A stretch of DNA of 64,000 nucleotides from Chloroflexota bacterium. GTDB lineage: Bacteria; Chloroflexota; Anaerolineae; JAAYZQ01. The notes beneath the pieces were generated by a model. It was not told the origin of the DNA. It worked only from the letters and a program-made list of their open reading frames with translations, and searched no databases. The DNA is taken from assembly GCA_018606645.1 (NCBI GenBank), contig JAGVRI010000013.1, positions 52,872 to 116,871 of the forward strand. The letters are read 5' to 3'. A program made the translations under genes and the position numbers. Positions 52,082 through 61,757 of the stretch are shown piece after piece; position 1 is the first letter of the stretch, and each line of letters begins with the position of its first letter.

Positions 52082-53436
52082 GAGTCGCCTATTTCGATTG
52101 TTTTTCGGGAGCCAGCGGCGATATGCTCCTCGGAGCGTTATTGGACGCCGGACTGGACCTGGCCGACCTGCGGGCCGACCTGGCCGGTCTGCCGGTCGGC
52201 GGCTATGAGTTGGCCGCGCCCAAGGTCACCCGGCGGGAATTGACCGGCACCCACTTCCAGGTCAAGCTCTTACCCGAAGGGGAGGCCCAACCTGAGCTGG
52301 AGGAGGAGACGCACTCCTCTCTGCATCTTCATGAGGAGCACCATCACCATCATCACCGGGGGGAGGAACAACATCATTCTGTCCATGCCCATGAAGAGCA
52401 TCACCATCACCAGGGAGAAGGGAGCGCCCAGCCAGCCCGCACCTGGCCGGACATGGAGCGCATCGTGGGTGGGAGCCGGTTGCCGGAGATGGTCAAAACC
52501 CGCAGCCTGGCGGTCCTGCGCCGGCTGGCCGAGGCCGAGGCAGCCATCCACGGCCTGCCCATGGACCAGGTCCATTTTCACGAGATCAGCGGGGTGGACA
52601 CTCTGGTGGACGTGGTCGGCTTTGTCTGCGGCCTGGAACGGCTAGGGATTGAGGCAGTGTACTCGTCCCCTTTGCCTCTGGGCGGCGGCACGATCGAGAC
52701 CGCCCACGGTCGTCTGCCGGTGCCGGCCCCGGCCACGTTGGCCCTCCTGAGTCAGGTCCATGCCCCGACGCTGCCCGGTCCGGTCCAGGCCGAGCTGGTC
52801 ACCCCGACCGGCGCGGCGCTGCTGGCCGAATTGGCCACGTTCGGCCAACCGGCGATGACGATTGAAGCGGTGGGCTATGGCTTTGGCAGCCGGGAGTTTG
52901 ATTTTCCCAACGCGGTCCGGGTCTGGCTGGGCGAAGCGCTGGTCGCCGCCGCCTCGCCCGAGTCCGACCAGGTAGTCGAGCTGGCCTGCAACCTGGACGA
53001 CGCCACCGGCCAGCTTCTGGGCTATACCATGGAGCGACTCCTGGCGGCGGGGGCACTGGATGTATGGTTCATCCCCATTCAGATGAAAAAGAACCGCCCG
53101 GCGGTGCAGCTTTCAGTGTTGGCCCGACCGGAAGAGGCCGAAGCCCTGACCCGGCTGCTCCTGAACGAGACTCCTACCCTCGGCGTGCGCTGGCACCTGT
53201 GGTCCCGCACCAAAGCCGCGCGGGAGGTGCGCGAGGTGACCACCCCATGGGGGAAGGTGCGGGTCAAGGTCAAGCTGTGGCAGGGCGGGGCGGAGGCCCT
53301 CGCCCCGGAATATGACGATTGCGCCCGGCTGGCCGCCGCCCACGGCGTGCCCCTGCACCAGGTGATGGACGCCGCACGACAGGCGGCGACTGCTACCGAT
53401 GCCGCAGAGCGTCCAATGTCACCGCAAAGAGGATAA
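52078..53436 (+). CDS. larC: LarC-like nickel-pincer-cofactor biosynthesis protein (DUF111 family)
   Basis: 452 residues in one frame; in some lactobacilli LarC is made by a programmed frameshift. [21 protein letters not shown] at the N-terminus, [18 protein letters not shown] and the C-terminal [20 protein letters not shown] with [17 protein letters not shown] are typical. Residues 80-115 are unusually His-rich (two HHHH-type tracts between acidic residues), a plausible nickel store. LarC inserts nickel into the pincer nucleotide. larB and larE are not in the window. The last 14 codons overlap antisense rbsC-like DNA. Confidence 0.92.
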   Translation: MRVAYFDCFSGASGDMLLGALLDAGLDLADLRADLAGLPVGGYELAAPKVTRRELTGTHFQVKLLPEGEAQPELEEETHSSLHLHEEHHHHHHRGEEQHHSVHAHEEHHHHQGEGSAQPARTWPDMERIVGGSRLPEMVKTRSLAVLRRLAEAEAAIHGLPMDQVHFHEISGVDTLVDVVGFVCGLERLGIEAVYSSPLPLGGGTIETAHGRLPVPAPATLALLSQVHAPTLPGPVQAELVTPTGAALLAELATFGQPAMTIEAVGYGFGSREFDFPNAVRVWLGEALVAAASPESDQVVELACNLDDATGQLLGYTMERLLAAGALDVWFIPIQMKKNRPAVQLSVLARPEEAEALTRLLLNETPTLGVRWHLWSRTKAAREVREVTTPWGKVRVKVKLWQGGAEALAPEYDDCARLAAAHGVPLHQVMDAARQAATATDAAERPMSPQRG

Positions 53437-53520
53437 CTGCCCCCTGCACGACCAACTGATAGAAGGGTGGCACGTTGAGGATGTTCATTCCGTTCGAGAT
53501 CAACTGCATGAGGAGTACGC
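53393..53520 (-). pseudogene. 3' remnant of a ribose-type ABC permease gene (rbsC-like)
   Basis: Read on the minus strand, 53520 to 53393 encodes VLLMQLISNGMNILNVPPFY and [21 protein letters not shown] followed by TAG, matching the C-terminus of RbsC-type sugar permeases. It has no start and is cut at 53520 where IS-like sequence begins. It overlaps the last 44 nt of larC tail to tail. Confidence 0.7.
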
Positions 53521-53780
53521 TAGGGCTTTTCAATAATTATACAACGTGGTAGAATAGGGCAAACAACTTCTCTATAGAGGAGGCAGCATGAGCTTATTGT
53601 CTCGCCTCCGACAAGTTCCTGCCCCCCGCTCCCGTCATCGGCGCGAATATCCGCTGCCTGGGTTTCTGGCGATCTTGATCCTGGCGGCGGCCCATGGCGA
53701 GACCTCATTGCGCGGGATCTGGATTTTTCTGCCGGACCCAGCGCCAGCGGGTCCGTCGCTGTTCTTTGGCACTTGCTGAT
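53521..53780 (+). mobile_element. 5' remnant of an ISAs1-type insertion sequence
   Basis: A 63-codon frame from ATG 53588 (with GAGGAGG upstream) reads LLSRLRQVPAPRSRHRREYP, then LPGFLAILILAAAHGETSLR, like the N-terminus of ISAs1/H-repeat transposases (VPDPRxxxGxRYPL). It has its own -10 TAGAAT (53550-53555). After about 45 codons similarity is lost and the catalytic DDE core is absent. The left end is placed at about 53521, where the rbsC-like similarity stops; the right end is not defined. Confidence 0.65.
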
Positions 53781-53870
53781 TCGTATTGTTGAGTACCTGA
53801 CTTGACACGCCGCCCAGCGCTGCCATGACCACGGAAAGGCAAGGGACGGGAGAGGAAAACGGCCAGGGCT

Positions 53871-53899
53871 TTGACAAAAGTCTAGTCCGGTGCTAGAAT
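53871..53899 (+). promoter_or_regulatory. Near-consensus promoter with almost no leader
   Basis: TTGACA (53871-53876), 17-nt spacer, TAGAAT (53894-53899). The expected start is at 53906-53907, which is the GTG of the next gene. The 53781-53870 stretch shows nothing recognisable. Confidence 0.75.
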
Positions 53900-53906
53900 C
53901 GAGCCT

Positions 53907-55070
53907 GTGAGAAGTGATACATTGCCTTTGCTGATCATGACCGGCACCAGTGACGGAAGCGAGCCAGAGCGGATGGTCAGCCTGGCCCGTCAGGCTATCA
54001 CTCTGGACCTGGTAGAACGCGCGCTGTCGGTCGCCAGCTTGGGGCCGGTGGTGGTGGCGACCAACTCACCCGACCTGGCCCGTCGCCTGACGGACTATCC
54101 GGTGATCGTCGACCCGGACCCGCCCGGGGAGCCGTTTCATTTCGGGCGGCGCCTGATCGAGCTGTTGAACCGTTACCGGTTCGACCGCTGCTTCTACCTG
54201 GGAGGCGGGGCCGGGCCTCTCTTGTCGGCAACCGAGATGGCGGCGATCGCCGAGGCGATGCGGGAGGCCGATAGCCTCCTTATCACCAACAACTTTTATT
54301 CCTCCGACCTGATCGCCTTTAGCCCGACCTCGGTATTGCACAACCAGGAACCACCCAGCAACGACAACGAATTGGCCTGGCTTCTGGGGGAAAAGCTTGG
54401 TCTGTCCATCCGGGAGCTGCCTCGCACCGGTGCCACCCAATTCGACGTGGATACGCCCTCCGATCTGCTCACCCTGGCCGTCCATCCTGGCACCGGCCGC
54501 CACACCAGGACCTGTCTCGATAGCCTGCCGTTGGACCTTTCCCCTCTGGATCGAGCCCTGCCCCTGTTGTTGGATCGCGACGCGACCATCCTGGTCGCTG
54601 GTCGGGTGAGTTCGACCACCTGGAGTTACCTGGAACGAGAGACGGCCTGTAGTACCCGGGTGCTTTCGGAAGAGCGGGGGATGCGGGCCAGCGGACGCCA
54701 GGCGAGAGGCGAGGTACGAAGCCTGCTCGGTTACTATCTGGAAGCGGTAGGGTTGGATCGTTTTTTCCCGACCCTGGCTACCCTCGGGCAGGCAATTTTC
54801 CTGGACAATCGAGTGCTCTTTGCCCATCGAGGGATATGGCCTTCGGCCGCCGACCGGTTCTACTCGGATCTCCGCCAGCCGGCCAGGATCCAGGACCCTT
54901 TTGTCAAGGCCTTGACCGAGGCAGCGATGGCCGCACCGGTTCCGGTGATCATGGGTGGCCATTCATTGGTCTCGGGGGGGATGTATGCTCTGGTCGAAGC
55001 GGCCTGGGCCCGGGGCCACGACGTTCCCCGCCATCTGGTGCCAGATACCACTGGCTGGCCGGGGCTGTAA
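53907..55070 (+). CDS. Nucleotidyltransferase-like protein (MobA/CofC-type fold), function unknown
   Basis: 387 residues. The N-terminal half resembles a GT-A/nucleotidyltransferase fold: PLLIMTGTSDGSEPERMVSL, VERALSVASLGPVVVATNSP, YPVIVDPDPPGEPFHFGRRL, CFYLGGGAGPLLSATEMAAI and TQFDVDTPSDLL. The usual GGxSxRMG P-loop is not clear, so catalysis is uncertain. The C-terminal half (RVSSTTWSYLERETACSTRV, GGHSLVSGGMYALVEAAWAR) belongs to no family I recognise. GTG 53907 is chosen because the first beta strand lies just after it; ATG 53937 would cut that strand. No ribosome site is present, consistent with a leaderless mRNA. Confidence 0.82.
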   Translation: MRSDTLPLLIMTGTSDGSEPERMVSLARQAITLDLVERALSVASLGPVVVATNSPDLARRLTDYPVIVDPDPPGEPFHFGRRLIELLNRYRFDRCFYLGGGAGPLLSATEMAAIAEAMREADSLLITNNFYSSDLIAFSPTSVLHNQEPPSNDNELAWLLGEKLGLSIRELPRTGATQFDVDTPSDLLTLAVHPGTGRHTRTCLDSLPLDLSPLDRALPLLLDRDATILVAGRVSSTTWSYLERETACSTRVLSEERGMRASGRQARGEVRSLLGYYLEAVGLDRFFPTLATLGQAIFLDNRVLFAHRGIWPSAADRFYSDLRQPARIQDPFVKALTEAAMAAPVPVIMGGHSLVSGGMYALVEAAWARGHDVPRHLVPDTTGWPGL

Positions 55071-55165
55071 GACCCACAGGGGAGAGTCACCATGCCCAGT
55101 GGGGCGTCACGAGGGACGAAAACATTGAGGCATCGGCGCGGGCAGACCTCTCCTCATCTCCCCGG

Positions 55166-55203
55166 CCCCCTTCCCCTCTCCGCCGGCGGAGAGGGGAAGG
55201 GGG
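55166..55203. repeat. Perfect 38-nt palindrome of repeat family R2
   Basis: CCCCCTTCCCCTCTCCGCC (55166-55184) is followed directly by its reverse complement (55185-55203). The inner arms match the hairpin at 37024. It lies between the preceding gene and the receiver gene; 55071-55248 holds nothing else. Confidence 0.85.
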
Positions 55204-55248
55204 TGAGGGGGTAAGGGGTGAGGTATTTTCAAAAGGAGATAAACACGA

Positions 55249-55689
55249 ATGAGTGGGCCGGCGCAAGGCTATCGCATCCTCGTGGCCGATGATGAGCCCG
55301 AGGTGGTGGACCTGGTGCGGATGGTGTTAGAACTGGAGGGTTACACCGTTCTGGAGGCTGCCGATGGGCAACAAGCGTTGCTCAGGACCCAGGTGGAACA
55401 GCCGGACCTGGTCCTGTTGGATGTGCGGATGCCCAAGATGAGTGGACTGACGGTCCTGGAGCGCCTGAGTCAAATCCCGGTCACTGCGGCCATTCCGGTG
55501 ATTATGCTTAGCGTCGTGACTACCTATCCGGAAATCCGGACTGCATTACAACGCGGGGCGGTCGCCTACCTGACCAAGCCTTTTGAACTGCGGGAGATGT
55601 CGCGCCTGGTGGCCCGGGTGTTGGCCATGGATAGCGTTCAACGCGATGCCTTCCGCCGGCAGGCGCTGGAAAGCATCGGCAGACCCTAG
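55249..55689 (+). CDS. Stand-alone receiver-domain response regulator
   Basis: 146 residues: YRILVADDEPEVVDLVRMVL, phospho-acceptor in LVLLDVRMPKMSG, IPVIMLSVVTTYPEIRTAL and VAYLTKPFELREM with the conserved Lys. There is no output domain, so it acts through protein contacts (CheY-like). The Ser of MLSV takes the Thr/Ser position. AAAGGAG lies upstream of ATG 55249. It precedes the GlyA-GcvT fusion gene by 65 nt; no kinase gene is adjacent. Confidence 0.92.
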   Translation: MSGPAQGYRILVADDEPEVVDLVRMVLELEGYTVLEAADGQQALLRTQVEQPDLVLLDVRMPKMSGLTVLERLSQIPVTAAIPVIMLSVVTTYPEIRTALQRGAVAYLTKPFELREMSRLVARVLAMDSVQRDAFRRQALESIGRP

Positions 55690-55754
55690 TCAGGGGAGCA
55701 AATCGCTCGCTTTGTCGTGTTTCTGATCATCTCTTACACAAAGGAGTGTGTCCG

Positions 55755-58700
55755 ATGTCAGAATTGGAATATTGGGAAGCCTTTCTCGGGGTCGATCTGG
55801 AAGCAGTAGACCCCGATATTGACCTACTCATTGACTTTGAGGAAGAGCGGCAGGCCCGCAAGCTGATCATGATCCCCTCCGAGTCGATGGCCCCCAAAGC
55901 GGTGCGGCGGGCATTGGGGAGTGTGTTCAATAACGTCTACGCCGAGGGATACCCTCCGTTGCGGATGACCCGCGATGACGAACCACGGTTGCTGGACATC
56001 CCTCACCAACTGGCCTATTACCGCCGCTACGGTGACCGCCGCTTCTACAAGGGAGTCGAATATATCCACTTTATCGAGACGCTGGCCCAGCGGCGCTGCG
56101 CCGCCTGTTTTGCCAATGAGCGGGTAGCCGCCCAGGACCTTTATGTCAATGTTCAGCCCCTTTCCGGCGCAGCCGCCAATCTGGCTGTATATGACGCCGT
56201 GGTCGAGGTCGGCGACACGGTCATGGGCATGGACCTCTACCAGGGCGGGCATCTCACCCACGGCAGCCAGTTCAACTTCTCGGGCAAGCGCTACCGGGTG
56301 GTCAGTTATGGGGTCAGCAAGCGCACCGGCCGCCTCGATTACGACGAGATCCGCGATCTGGCCCGTCAGCACCGGCCCAAGATGATCATCGCCGGCTACA
56401 CATCCTACCCCTGGGCGCCCGACTGGGAAGCTTTTGCCGAGATTGCCCACGAAGTGGGCGCGGTCTTGCTCGCGGACATTGCCCATCCGGCCGGTATGAT
56501 CGTCGCCGGCGCCTTCCCCAGCCCAGTGGGCCTGGCCGATGTCATCACGTTCACCACCCATAAGACGCTCTGCGGCCCTCGGGGAGCCGTCATCATGACC
56601 CACGACGAAACCTTGGCCCAGAAGATCGACATGGCCGTATTCCCCGGAGAGCAAGGGGGTCCCCACCCCCAGAAATTCGCGGCGATGGCGGTCATGTTCA
56701 AGATCGCCCAGACCGAAGCCTTCAAGCGACTCCAGTGGCGGATCAAGGAGAACGCCGTGGCCCTGGCGGAAGGGTTGCAAGAACGCGGCCTCAAGCTAGC
56801 GTACGGTGGAACCGATAGCCATTTTTGCGTGCTGGACCTGAATAGTGTCAAATCCTCGACCGGGTTCCCGCTGCGGGGAGAACCGGCCGTCCGGATCCTG
56901 GATATGGCCGGCATTGTCGCCAACAAGAACACTATCCCCGGCGATCAAATGACCGCATTGGCGATGGGCATCCGGCTGGGCACCCCTTGGCTGAGCCAGC
57001 GCGGCTTTGGCCCGGCCGAAATGGATGAAGTGGCGCGCTTGATCCACAAGACGGTCACCCATATCCGACCGTTCAGCTACATCGGTCTGAACGGGGAGCT
57101 GCCGCGCGGCAAGATCGAGTTGGACGTACTGGAAGAGATCAAGCACGAAGTGGCCGTCCTGGCGTCCAAGGGGGCCGCCGAAACGAGCGACAGAGGCACC
57201 GAGTATCCCCATTATTATCACCTCCTCGACCGGCCCGTTTCCCATTATGCCGGTCTGAAGCCGGCCCAGGGCCCCGGCCTGGAGGCGGAGTTGGAAGCGG
57301 CCCGGACCCAGGCGGTTCTCCTCGACTTGAGCGATAGCGGCCTTCTCCTGGTGACCGGGGATCGGGCCGAACCCGCCCTTCAACAACTGGTGAGTAGCGA
57401 TGTCGGGGCGCTCCAACCGGGCGACTGTCAGCTTGCGTTCCTGCTGGACGCGGAGGGCCGGCTGATGGACGACGTGGCTATCCTTCGGTTGACGCCGGAC
57501 GAGATCGGCCGGGATCGTTATCTCCTCCGCACCCACGGAGAGAACCATGAGCGGGTCAAGGCCTGGCTACGAGCCATGGCCGACGGCTACACCCTGTTTG
57601 ATGCCGAGGACCTGTTCCGCAAGGTGGAGGGGCCGATCCTGGTCCACGATCTACGCATCACGCCGACCGACGCATCCTCGTGCACCGTCGTCCTAGGAGT
57701 GTGCGGCCCCCGGGCAGCAGCCATCGTCCAGTCAGCAGGCGAGTCGCCCGGCTTTCTCTTCCGCCACGATCGCGACCGCATCGAGTTGGCCGTGCCGGCC
57801 GACCAGGCACAGATTGTTTACAACCGCCTCATCCAGGCCGGTGCTATCCCGGCCGGCGCCGAAACCCGCCGCGCCTTGCGCGCCGAGGCCGGTCTCCCCG
57901 ACTACGGATCCTCATCGCCGCCTGGCTCCACGCGCCCGACCGGTTTGGAGCTGTACCGGTCTGGCCATCAAGCTCGTTTCGAGCTCAGCAAGCCCTACTT
58001 TGTCGGCGGCCGGAACCTGGACCCGGTGCGCGTGCACTCGAATCGGCCCGAGTTCCGGTGGGAAGAGGAGACAGGAGCTCCTCTCAAGCGCACCCCCCTC
58101 TACGATTGGCACAAGGCTCACACCCGCAAAGTGATCCCCTTTGCCGGATGGGAGATGCCAGTATGGTACACCGGGGTCCTGGATGAGCATAACGCCGTGC
58201 GCAAGGCAGCCGGATTGTTCGACGTCGCCCACATGGGCGTGTTCGAGGTCAGCGGTCCCCATGCCACAGAATTTCTCGACCTGGTGCTGACCAACTATGT
58301 CCGCTGGTACGAACCAGGCGAGAGCTTTTACGCCTACCTGCTCGATCATGACGGCCGGGTGCTGGATGATCTGTTCATCTACCGTCGCCGCCGGGACCTC
58401 TATCTCCTGGTCGTCAACGCGGCCAATACCGACAAAGACTGGGCCTGGCTGAACGCTGTCAATCGCGGCGAGGTGTTGATTGACCGCGAACGGCCCGATC
58501 TGCATGTGTTACGTCCGGCTACCCTGCGAAACCTCAAAGACCCAAGCAGCGGAGCGGATATGCGCGTCGACCTGGCTTTGCAGGGACCTGCCTCCCTGTC
58601 CATTCTCCAGAGCCTCACCGCCGATCCCCGTCTGAAGGACCGGTTGGCGCGCCTGCGCCGGACCAACCTGATCGAATGTGAACTGGCCGGCTTTGACTTG

Positions 58701-59375
58701 ATCATCGCCCGCACCGGCTACACCGGAGAAGAGGTGGGATACGAGATCTTTGTCCATCCGGAGCGGGCGCTGGCCTTCTGGGAACGATTGCTGGAGGCGG
58801 GCCGTCCCTTCGGCCTGCAACCCTGTGGGCTGGCCGCGCGGGATTCGACCCGGACTGAGGCCGGCCTGCCCCTCTATGGCCATGAACTGGCCGGGCCGTA
58901 CGATATCTCACCTGTGGGGGCCGGCTTTGGCTCCTATGTCAAACTTCATAAGCCCTATTTTATCGGCCGGACTGCTCATCTGGCCCGCGAGAAGGAACGC
59001 ACCATGGAAGTTGTCCGCTTCCGCATGAAGGAGCGAGGGGTGCGGATGCCCAAGACCGGCGATCCGGTGGTCAACCGCAAAGGCCGTGCCATTGGCTGGG
59101 TTACCAGCGCCGCCGTGGATGTGGAGGGCTGGATTCTGGGCATGGCCTATGTAGAGAGCCGGTATCATCGCCCGGGAGATGAGATCGGTATCTTTAGTCT
59201 GCCGGCCAAACCGGTGATCGAAAAAGAGGACAAGTCCGGCCTGGAGCCTGGGGACCAGGTCCAGTTGCCTGAATTGGCTGTCATCCTGTCCCGCTTCCCC
59301 GATGAGGTGGAGCGGGCTCGCTGGCGCGGGGTGCAGATCAAGCCCACGCCAGGCCCGCCCTCTGCCGAGGAGTAG
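55755..59375 (+). CDS. Serine hydroxymethyltransferase fused to two GcvT-like domains
   Basis: 1206 residues. Residues 1-470 are [44 protein letters not shown], Schiff-base Lys270 in [14 protein letters not shown] and NTIPGD. About 25-30 residues are inserted after YAEGYP before [14 protein letters not shown]. Residues about 500-735 form a degenerate GcvT-like domain ([20 protein letters not shown] and PDYGS). Residues about 775-1165 form a full aminomethyltransferase ([51 protein letters not shown]). Both activities exchange one-carbon units with tetrahydrofolate, so the fusion may channel methylene-THF. AAGGAG lies 8 nt before ATG 55755. No gcvH or gcvP is nearby. Confidence 0.9.
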   Translation: MSELEYWEAFLGVDLEAVDPDIDLLIDFEEERQARKLIMIPSESMAPKAVRRALGSVFNNVYAEGYPPLRMTRDDEPRLLDIPHQLAYYRRYGDRRFYKGVEYIHFIETLAQRRCAACFANERVAAQDLYVNVQPLSGAAANLAVYDAVVEVGDTVMGMDLYQGGHLTHGSQFNFSGKRYRVVSYGVSKRTGRLDYDEIRDLARQHRPKMIIAGYTSYPWAPDWEAFAEIAHEVGAVLLADIAHPAGMIVAGAFPSPVGLADVITFTTHKTLCGPRGAVIMTHDETLAQKIDMAVFPGEQGGPHPQKFAAMAVMFKIAQTEAFKRLQWRIKENAVALAEGLQERGLKLAYGGTDSHFCVLDLNSVKSSTGFPLRGEPAVRILDMAGIVANKNTIPGDQMTALAMGIRLGTPWLSQRGFGPAEMDEVARLIHKTVTHIRPFSYIGLNGELPRGKIELDVLEEIKHEVAVLASKGAAETSDRGTEYPHYYHLLDRPVSHYAGLKPAQGPGLEAELEAARTQAVLLDLSDSGLLLVTGDRAEPALQQLVSSDVGALQPGDCQLAFLLDAEGRLMDDVAILRLTPDEIGRDRYLLRTHGENHERVKAWLRAMADGYTLFDAEDLFRKVEGPILVHDLRITPTDASSCTVVLGVCGPRAAAIVQSAGESPGFLFRHDRDRIELAVPADQAQIVYNRLIQAGAIPAGAETRRALRAEAGLPDYGSSSPPGSTRPTGLELYRSGHQARFELSKPYFVGGRNLDPVRVHSNRPEFRWEEETGAPLKRTPLYDWHKAHTRKVIPFAGWEMPVWYTGVLDEHNAVRKAAGLFDVAHMGVFEVSGPHATEFLDLVLTNYVRWYEPGESFYAYLLDHDGRVLDDLFIYRRRRDLYLLVVNAANTDKDWAWLNAVNRGEVLIDRERPDLHVLRPATLRNLKDPSSGADMRVDLALQGPASLSILQSLTADPRLKDRLARLRRTNLIECELAGFDLIIARTGYTGEEVGYEIFVHPERALAFWERLLEAGRPFGLQPCGLAARDSTRTEAGLPLYGHELAGPYDISPVGAGFGSYVKLHKPYFIGRTAHLAREKERTMEVVRFRMKERGVRMPKTGDPVVNRKGRAIGWVTSAAVDVEGWILGMAYVESRYHRPGDEIGIFSLPAKPVIEKEDKSGLEPGDQVQLPELAVILSRFPDEVERARWRGVQIKPTPGPPSAEE

Positions 59376-59413
59376 CCGCGTCGTCTCGTGGATGGGAAAG
59401 AAGGGCGACCGCG

Positions 59414-60109
59414 ATGGCTCAACGGATTCTGGTGGTGGATGACGATCGGGAGATCGTCCGACTATTGAGCGCCTACCTCGAACAGAGCAACTACAAAGTG
59501 TTGACTGCGTACGATGGGGAGACGGCGCTCCACATCCTTCGCCGCGAACGCCCCGATCTGGTGATCCTCGACCTGATGCTGCCCGACCGCGATGGTTGGG
59601 ATGTAACCCGCATTATCCGGAGTGACCCGACGCTTAAAAACATCCCCATCGTGATGCTCACCGCCCGCGTTGAAGACCAGGACAAGATCGTGGGCCTGGA
59701 GCTGGGAGCCGATGACTATGTCACCAAGCCATTCAACCCGCGCGAGGTCATGGCTCGCGTCCGGGCGGTGTTACGCCGCGCTCAGGGCGAACTGACCTCG
59801 CCCCAGGTCCTTCAGGTGGGCGAGTTGACCATCGACCTGGCGGCCCATCAGGTGCTGGTCAACGGCCAGCCGCTCCGCCTGACGCCGACCGAGTTTGCAT
59901 TGCTCCGCGCCCTGGCGGAGCATCCAGGTCATGTCCTCACCCGCCTCGAGTTGATCGAGAAGGGCCTGGGATATAGCTACGAGGGCCTGGAACGGACAGT
60001 GGACAGCCATATCAAGAACTTGCGCCGCAAATTGGACGAAGCGGGCGCAGCCGCCGATATAATCGAGACCGTCTTTGGGGTAGGCTACCGCTTGAGGGAA
60101 CCCTCGTGA
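59414..60109 (+). CDS. OmpR-family response regulator
   Basis: 231 residues. Receiver with RILVVDDDREIVRLL, Asp in LVILDLMLPDRDG, VMLTARVEDQDKIVGLELGA and YVTKPFNPREV; winged helix with RLTPTEFALLRALAEHPGHV and HIKNLRRKLDEA, ETVFGVGYRL. It pairs with the kinase gene that starts 61 nt after it. Confidence 0.94.
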   Translation: MAQRILVVDDDREIVRLLSAYLEQSNYKVLTAYDGETALHILRRERPDLVILDLMLPDRDGWDVTRIIRSDPTLKNIPIVMLTARVEDQDKIVGLELGADDYVTKPFNPREVMARVRAVLRRAQGELTSPQVLQVGELTIDLAAHQVLVNGQPLRLTPTEFALLRALAEHPGHVLTRLELIEKGLGYSYEGLERTVDSHIKNLRRKLDEAGAAADIIETVFGVGYRLREPS

Positions 60110-60170
60110 GAACCGGGCCGTCCTGTCGCCCGTGGTTGGTTATACCTCCGGTGGATTGGATGATGCACGG

Positions 60171-61565
60171 ATGAACCGATTATGGGTGCGCCTTACCCTG
60201 GCCTTTGCGCTGGTGGTGTGGCTGACGGTGAGCATCGTCGCCGTGCTGGCCAACCTGACGGCTGGTCGTCAGTTCCGCCAGTACCTGGTCTACAGCGGTA
60301 TCGCCCCGCCTCAGTCGCTCATCGAGCGCCTGGCCGACTACTATCGCTTTCAGGGAAGCTGGCGCGGGATTGAGTTTTACCTGGAACGAGTGCCCACCCT
60401 GCGCGGCCCAGCACCCGGCATGATGCGCGGCACGATGGGTATGCGCGAGGGTCTGCCGCAACTCATCCTGGCCGATCCGCGAGGACGAGTGATTTATGAC
60501 GGGATCAAAGGGCGCCCCGGTCGACAACTGACCAGGGAAGAGCTCTCGATTGCCCAGCCGATCGAGGTCGAAGGCGAGATGGTGGGCCAGTTGGTCATGG
60601 CCCTGCCGATGCATCTGGCTGTTTTGGGACCGTTGGAGCAGAGTTTTCTGCGCAGTTTGCGCTGGTTATTGATAATCAGTGCATTGTTGGTCGGAGGGTT
60701 GGGGGTGTTGCTCGGTCTGGCGTTGAGCCGCAGCCTGACCGCTCCCTTGCACAGACTGGCCACCGCCGCACGGAGCCTCGCCGGTCGGGATTTCAGCCGC
60801 CGGGTGCAGGTCGAGGGCAGTGCGGAATTGGCCGAGGTAGCCCGCGCTTTCAATGAAATGGCTGCCGCATTGGAAGAGGCGGAGCGACAGCGGCAAAATC
60901 TGATCGCCGACGTGGCCCACGAACTGCGAACTCCCCTCAGCGTGCTGCAGGGCAACCTGCGTGCCATCCTCGACGACGTCTATCCGCTGGACAAGGCCGA
61001 AATCTCCCGGTTGTATGATGAAACCCGGTTACTCAGCCGTTTGGTGGATGATCTGCGAGACCTGGCTCTGGCCGATGCCGGCCAGTTGCGCCTGGCCCTG
61101 CAGCCGACCGATACCGCCGCCGTCCTCCACACCACGGTGGACGCCCTGGCGCTGGCTGCCGAAGCCCAGGGCGTCCAGTTGCAGGTGCAACTGTCCCCGG
61201 ACTTGCCGGCGGTCCAGGCCGACCCCGACCGACTGGCCCAGGTGTTGCGCAACCTGCTGATCAATGCCCTGCGTCACACCCCGTCTGGAGGATCGGTCAC
61301 GATCACGGCTTCCCCCATTGGCAGCGCAGTGGAGTTTGCCGTGGCGGACACCGGAGAAGGGATCGCTCCGGACGACCTGCCCCATGTCTTTGACCGGTTC
61401 TGGCGGGCCGAACGCTCCCGCGTGCGCGATAGCCGCTGGGAGGGTGGGACCGGGTTGGGCCTGTCGGTGGCCCAAAGTCTGGTCCAGGCCATGGGGGGCC
61501 GGATCTGGGCCGAAAGCACGCCCGGCCAGGGCAGCACTTTTCGCTTTACCCTACCTCGAGCCTGA
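60171..61565 (+). CDS. Membrane sensor histidine kinase (BaeS-like)
   Basis: 464 residues. TM1 LTLAFALVVWLTVSIVAVLA and TM2 WLLIISALLVGGLGVLLGLA enclose an extracytoplasmic segment of about 130 residues. HAMP (SLTAPLHRLATAARSLAGRD), HisKA with VAHELRTPLSVLQ, HATPase with NLLINALRHTPSGG, DTGEGIAPDD and GTGLGLSVAQSL. ATG 60171 is chosen because the membrane segment follows at once. The signal is unknown; envelope stress is the usual role of this class. Confidence 0.93.
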   Translation: MNRLWVRLTLAFALVVWLTVSIVAVLANLTAGRQFRQYLVYSGIAPPQSLIERLADYYRFQGSWRGIEFYLERVPTLRGPAPGMMRGTMGMREGLPQLILADPRGRVIYDGIKGRPGRQLTREELSIAQPIEVEGEMVGQLVMALPMHLAVLGPLEQSFLRSLRWLLIISALLVGGLGVLLGLALSRSLTAPLHRLATAARSLAGRDFSRRVQVEGSAELAEVARAFNEMAAALEEAERQRQNLIADVAHELRTPLSVLQGNLRAILDDVYPLDKAEISRLYDETRLLSRLVDDLRDLALADAGQLRLALQPTDTAAVLHTTVDALALAAEAQGVQLQVQLSPDLPAVQADPDRLAQVLRNLLINALRHTPSGGSVTITASPIGSAVEFAVADTGEGIAPDDLPHVFDRFWRAERSRVRDSRWEGGTGLGLSVAQSLVQAMGGRIWAESTPGQGSTFRFTLPRA

Positions 61566-61680
61566 GCTCATCCCTTGTCCGGGCTGACCATGAGCGCACC
61601 ATAGCCGCTGCAAAGTGGGTTGACAGGCCCGGCGCGGTTTTGCGGAATGGCCCAGGAGTGGAAGCTTGAGCGGCATCGTC

Positions 61681-61709
61681 TTGTGGAGGCCCGGAAACCC
61701 TGCTATATT
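61681..61709 (+). promoter_or_regulatory. Promoter of the secreted-protein gene
   Basis: TTGTGG (61681-61686), 17-nt spacer, TATATT (61704-61709); leader of about 40 nt. A TTGACA at 61620 has no convincing -10. Confidence 0.5.
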
Positions 61710-61757
61710 GTCTTGGCTGGCCTGATCAGGGAGCAGCCTGGTGAGGAGGCATATCCA

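Noticed and set aside
55690..55754. A glycine riboswitch before the GlyA-GcvT gene
   Set aside because: The gap to the previous gene is only 65 nt and lacks the tandem aptamer pattern.
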